Assembly: GCA_963805925.1 (NCBI GenBank)
Contig: CAWDWB010000005.1
Span: 1-64,000 of the forward strand
DNA: 64,000 nucleotides
Reading direction: 5' to 3'
Source: CAMPKL01 sp963805925
GTDB taxonomy: Bacteria; Acidobacteriota; Terriglobia; Bryobacterales; UBA6623
Under the pieces are notes generated by a model. That model saw only the letters and a program-made list of their open reading frames with translations. It had not been told where the DNA came from and ran no database searches. The position numbers were made by a program, and so were the translations under genes. Below, one piece after another: positions 61,248 to 64,000 of this stretch. Position 1 is the first letter of the stretch, and each line of letters begins with the position of its first letter.

Positions 61248-62021
61248 ATGAAAAACAGACTCGCCGGAAAATTCGCTGTGGTTACGGGAGCAGGCAAGGG
61301 CCTCGGGTGCTCCGCGGCAATCCTGATGGCTCGGGAAGGCGCTAAGGTCGCGGTCGTCGACCGAGACGAGGCAGCCGGGGTCGCGGTCGTCAAAGAAATC
61401 CAGGCCAAGGGCGGAACCGCCATTTTCAAACGACTGGACGTCACCAAGGAAGCCGAAGTCGAGCGGGTTCTCAACGAAGTTGCCGCCGAGCTCGGCGGCC
61501 TGAACGTACTCGTCAACAATGCCGGAATTTCGGGCGCCAATAAGCCGACGCATGAGGTGACGGAACAGGAGTGGGATCTGGTGATGGCGGTGAATGTGAA
61601 GGGCGTATTCTTCTGCACCAAGCATGCGATTCCTCACATGAAAACCGCCGGCGGCGGCAGCATCATCAATCTCTCTTCGATTTACGGCCTGGTCGGCGCA
61701 CCGGACGTGCCGCCGTATCACGCCTCGAAGGGGGCAGTCCGTTTGATGTCCAAGACGGACGCGCTGCTGTATGCCCCCGACGGGATTCGCGTGAATTCGA
61801 TTCACCCCGGTTACATCTGGACCCCGATGGTAGAGGCATTCGGAGCGGACAATCCAGCGGGAACTGAGGAGTTCCGCAAGCAAGTCGGCGCACTCCATCC
61901 GCTGGGGCACATGGGCGAAGCGGACGACATCGGTTGGGGCGTCGTTTACCTGGCCTCGGACGAATCGAAGTTCGTCACCGGCTCTGAGTTAGTCATCGAC
62001 GGCGGGTACACGGCGCGCTGA
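61248..62021 (+). CDS. short-chain dehydrogenase/reductase (SDR)
   Basis: A 257-residue classical SDR. AVVTGAGKGLGCSAA (NAD site, TGxxxGxG), VLVNNAGISG, SIINLSSIYGLVG, YHASKGAVRLM with the catalytic Tyr-x3-Lys, and NSIHPGYIWTPM are present; the final GSELVIDGGYTAR is typical. Substrate unknown. It converges on flgJ and its last 76 bases overlap the end of that gene on the other strand. Confidence 0.92.
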   Translation: MKNRLAGKFAVVTGAGKGLGCSAAILMAREGAKVAVVDRDEAAGVAVVKEIQAKGGTAIFKRLDVTKEAEVERVLNEVAAELGGLNVLVNNAGISGANKPTHEVTEQEWDLVMAVNVKGVFFCTKHAIPHMKTAGGGSIINLSSIYGLVGAPDVPPYHASKGAVRLMSKTDALLYAPDGIRVNSIHPGYIWTPMVEAFGADNPAGTEEFRKQVGALHPLGHMGEADDIGWGVVYLASDESKFVTGSELVIDGGYTAR

Positions 62022-62314
62022 GCGGAGGCTGTGGGCTTGGGCGGCGTCAGTTCTTTGACCATCATCTGCGCCAGGCCGAACGTGCCTTTGGCGGCCATGG
62101 TTTCCGCCAGAACCTTCTCGCCCATCTCCAGGTAACTGTCAGCTCCGGCCATTTCGGATTGTTCGGCGAGAACGCTTCCCGCGTCGCGCGCCGACTTGAG
62201 CCACTGAGCGATCAGCATGGTCTCGAATTCACGTGCGGCGTCTTCGACCGAAGGGCGTTTTACCTCAGCGCGATGAGCAAGTAGGTCAGGTGAAAGAGCG
62301 ATGAGATTATCCAT
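61946..62314 (-). CDS. FlgJ-like rod-binding protein
   Basis: A 122-residue protein with the N-terminal rod-binding domain of FlgJ (DAAREFETMLIAQWLKSARDAG, YLEMGEKVLAETMAAKGTFGLAQMMVKEL) but without the muramidase domain found in enteric FlgJ. It caps the growing rod. The short form is usual in many phyla. It is next to flgI (three-base gap) and the order is flgH-flgI-flgJ. Its 3' end overlaps the SDR gene. Confidence 0.85.
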   Translation of the reverse strand: MDNLIALSPDLLAHRAEVKRPSVEDAAREFETMLIAQWLKSARDAGSVLAEQSEMAGADSYLEMGEKVLAETMAAKGTFGLAQMMVKELTPPKPTASAQRAVYPPSMTNSEPVTNFDSSEAR

Positions 62315-62317
62315 GGT

Positions 62318-63406
62318 TTACATGACCTGCAGTTCGGCTTCGAGTGCGCCGGCGGCGGCGATGGATTGCATGATGGCGATGATGTCGCGCGGCGTCGTGC
62401 CGATGGCTGTGAGCGCCTGCACCAGCTCTTCGACGGTGGCCCCGGCGGGGATCATGCCTTTCTTAGCGGCTTCTTCGTTGATCTGTACGTTCGACTGCGG
62501 CACAACGGTCGTTTCTCCCGCGCTGAAGCCAGTGGGCTGTGAAACGATGTAGTCGGTCACGATCTGCACCGTCAGGGAACCGTGCAGGATGGCGACCGGC
62601 GCGATGCGTACTTGGCTGCCGATGACGACGGTGCCGGTGCGCTCGTTGAGCGTCACGCGGGCGGGGCGGTCGGTTTCGATTTCAACGGCGCCGAGGCGGG
62701 CGAGGAAGGCGACCGGTTGGTCGACGTAGTTCTCGGGCATGGCGATACGCAATGTCCCTGAGCTTTCGGCTTGGATGTGCGCTTCGGGAAATTCAATCAT
62801 CAGGGCGTCTTTCATACGCGAAGCCGTAGCGAAGTCGGCTTGGCGCAACTGCAAGCGAAAGCCTGCGGGGTCGGGGCGGATGCTGGGGGCGTCTCGCTCG
62901 ACCAGGGCGCCTTGGGGGACGCGTCCAACGGTGGGGTGGTTGACCCGTACGTTGGCCCCGCCGCGACCCGCGGCGAAACCGCCGATCGAGAGCGGACCTT
63001 GCGCGGCGGCGTAGCTCTCGCCGTTGGCGCCCTTGAGCGCGGTCAACAGCAGCGTGCCGCCTTGTAGACTTGCGGCGTCGCCGATGGAGGAGACCGTCAC
63101 ATCGAGCTTGATGCCGGGCGTGGCGAAAGGCGGCAGCGTGGCAGTGACCATGACGGCGGCGATGTTGTTGATGCGCAGTCCGTTGGGGTCGACGTTGACG
63201 CCCATGCGGCGCAGCAGGTTGGAGAGGCTCTGGGTTGAGAACACCGTTTGTTGGCGGTCGCCGGTGCCGTTGAGTCCGACCACCAATCCGTAGCCGAGCA
63301 GTTGGTTTTCGCGTACGCCTTCGATCGAGGCCAGGTCTTTGATGCGCACCGAGGCGCCGGCAATAACGGCCGCGAGAAGGAGAAACGAGAGGATTCGTAA
63401 TGGCAT
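62318..63406 (-). CDS. flgI: flagellar P-ring protein FlgI
   Basis: A 362-residue periplasmic P-ring protein with a signal peptide (LSFLLLAAVIAGA). ASIEGVRENQLLGYGLVVGLNGTGD is the standard start of the mature protein, then LLRRMGVNV, GTLLLTALKGANGESYAAAQGPL, VALIERD-like VPQGALVERD and LNERTGTVVIGSQVRIAPVAI are typical. ATG 63406 is the start; the longer frame would overlap flgH. P-rings imply an outer membrane and a Gram-negative-type flagellum. Confidence 0.95.
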   Translation of the reverse strand: MPLRILSFLLLAAVIAGASVRIKDLASIEGVRENQLLGYGLVVGLNGTGDRQQTVFSTQSLSNLLRRMGVNVDPNGLRINNIAAVMVTATLPPFATPGIKLDVTVSSIGDAASLQGGTLLLTALKGANGESYAAAQGPLSIGGFAAGRGGANVRVNHPTVGRVPQGALVERDAPSIRPDPAGFRLQLRQADFATASRMKDALMIEFPEAHIQAESSGTLRIAMPENYVDQPVAFLARLGAVEIETDRPARVTLNERTGTVVIGSQVRIAPVAILHGSLTVQIVTDYIVSQPTGFSAGETTVVPQSNVQINEEAAKKGMIPAGATVEELVQALTAIGTTPRDIIAIMQSIAAAGALEAELQVM

Positions 63407-63413
63407 GGGGTAT

Positions 63414-64000
63414 TTAGAAGGGCAATAGGCGTCGGAAGATGCGGTAGAGGGCATTGGGGCGGCGGATGGCTTCGTTGACGACGCCCTTACCGTTCACGCG
63501 TAGGTCCATCAGCGCGATGCGGTCGGACGAGACGCTGTTGTCAGTGCGCAGATCGGCTTGGCGCACGACGCCGCGAATCACGACGAGTTGACGCTCAGCG
63601 TTGACGGAAATCTCTTTCGTCCCCTCGATGATCAGGTTGCCGTTGGGCATGACTTCGACGACGTGTGCGGTGACGACCGCGGTGACGGCCATTTGGCGTC
63701 CCGTGCTGCCGCTGCCGTCGAGGCTGGAGTCGGAGCCCTGGTTGAAAAGGTTGGGCAAGCCGCCGAGCGGAGCCATGACGCCGAGCAAATTGCTGACCGC
63801 GCTGTCGCTGGAGGAACTTCTGGACTGGGTGAGCGATCCGCTGGTCAACGCGCTGGCTTGTTCGGAGATGGCGATGGTGACCAAGTCGCCGATTTTCGAG
63901 GCACGGGCATCGCGAGCCAGGTCGGCCAGGTAAGAGTTCTGCGTAAAGAGCGAGCCGGCGGAAGGGCCGTTTTCACTCGATTCGAGGATGGTACGCGAAC
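63414..64000 (-). CDS. flgH: flagellar L-ring protein FlgH, 5' end outside window
   Basis: About 195 codons of the outer-membrane L-ring lipoprotein. GSLFTQNSYLADLARDARASKIGDLVTIAISE is the typical segment that follows the lipobox, then MAVTAVVTAHVVEVMPNGNLIIEGTKEISVNAERQLVVIRGVVRQADL. The N-terminal lipid signal lies beyond the window edge. It lies seven bases before flgI. Confidence 0.92.
   Translation of the reverse strand, partial: SRTILESSENGPSAGSLFTQNSYLADLARDARASKIGDLVTIAISEQASALTSGSLTQSRSSSSDSAVSNLLGVMAPLGGLPNLFNQGSDSSLDGSGSTGRQMAVTAVVTAHVVEVMPNGNLIIEGTKEISVNAERQLVVIRGVVRQADLRTDNSVSSDRIALMDLRVNGKGVVNEAIRRPNALYRIFRRLLPF

Overview
The window looks like chromosomal DNA of an acidobacterium of the Bryobacterales (Solibacter) lineage. 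Two lineage-typical protein types support this: a secreted beta-propeller protein ending in the Solibacter-type C-terminal domain (TIGR03437-like, 28680-31316), and a secreted von Willebrand factor A protein of the acidobacterial VWFA-related type (TIGR03436-like, 46966-47928). High GC, TTG and GTG starts, and secreted carbohydrate-active enzymes fit. The assignment rests on reading protein families only; no 16S rRNA or tRNA gene was seen.

Layout. 1-2322 is a transposase graveyard: two nearly identical REP-associated tyrosine transposase (RAYT) genes, a third related fragment and the tail of a flippase gene. 2332-6271 holds a thioesterase, tmk-holB and a GT-C type membrane protein. 6290-9850 holds two 472-bp direct repeats, each carrying a putative structured RNA plus a decayed LOG-gene fragment, with an SGNH hydrolase and an acyltransferase between them. 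9995-11547 is a cupin, a truncated haemoglobin and a divergent methyltransferase. 11636-18716 is carbohydrate related: glucan phosphorylase, polysaccharide deacetylase, LOG protein, GH29 fucosidase, type B esterase. 18791-28661 carries a permease, a fused MFS/spermidine-synthase-like protein, uvrA, two tandem YceI proteins, a GMC oxidoreductase and YqeY. 28680-33897 is the propeller protein and a DinB / 2-hydroxyacid dehydrogenase / PfkB kinase operon. 33914-38125 is flgM-flgN-flgK-flgL behind a FliA-type promoter. 38285-52518 holds tadA (frameshifted), two tandem BASS transporters, RlpA, a receiverless sigma-54 activator with two glycosyltransferases and rluD, the VWFA protein, recA, a dehydrogenase and the tdh-kbl threonine-degradation pair. 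52656-59580 is a loose accessory zone with a sulfotransferase, an alpha/beta hydrolase, an enolase-superfamily dehydratase, the third copy of the RNA, and many gene fragments. 59604-61087 is msrA-msrB plus a small exported protein; 61248-64000 is an SDR enzyme and the flagellar genes flgJ-flgI-flgH.

The most notable signal is the three-copy RNA (6613-6802 minus, 9625-9814 minus, 54888-55099 plus). All three share a 72-nt identical 3' core, a similar promoter-like element about 95 nt upstream of that core, and a terminator-like hairpin after it. The core and upstream element are common to all copies, while copy 3 has a different terminator and largely different flanks. The 5' half differs between loci but keeps a hairpin with a conserved loop and changed, still complementary stems. 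I could not match it to a known RNA. The flagellar, DNA-repair and core metabolic genes look ordinary and intact apart from the tadA frameshift.
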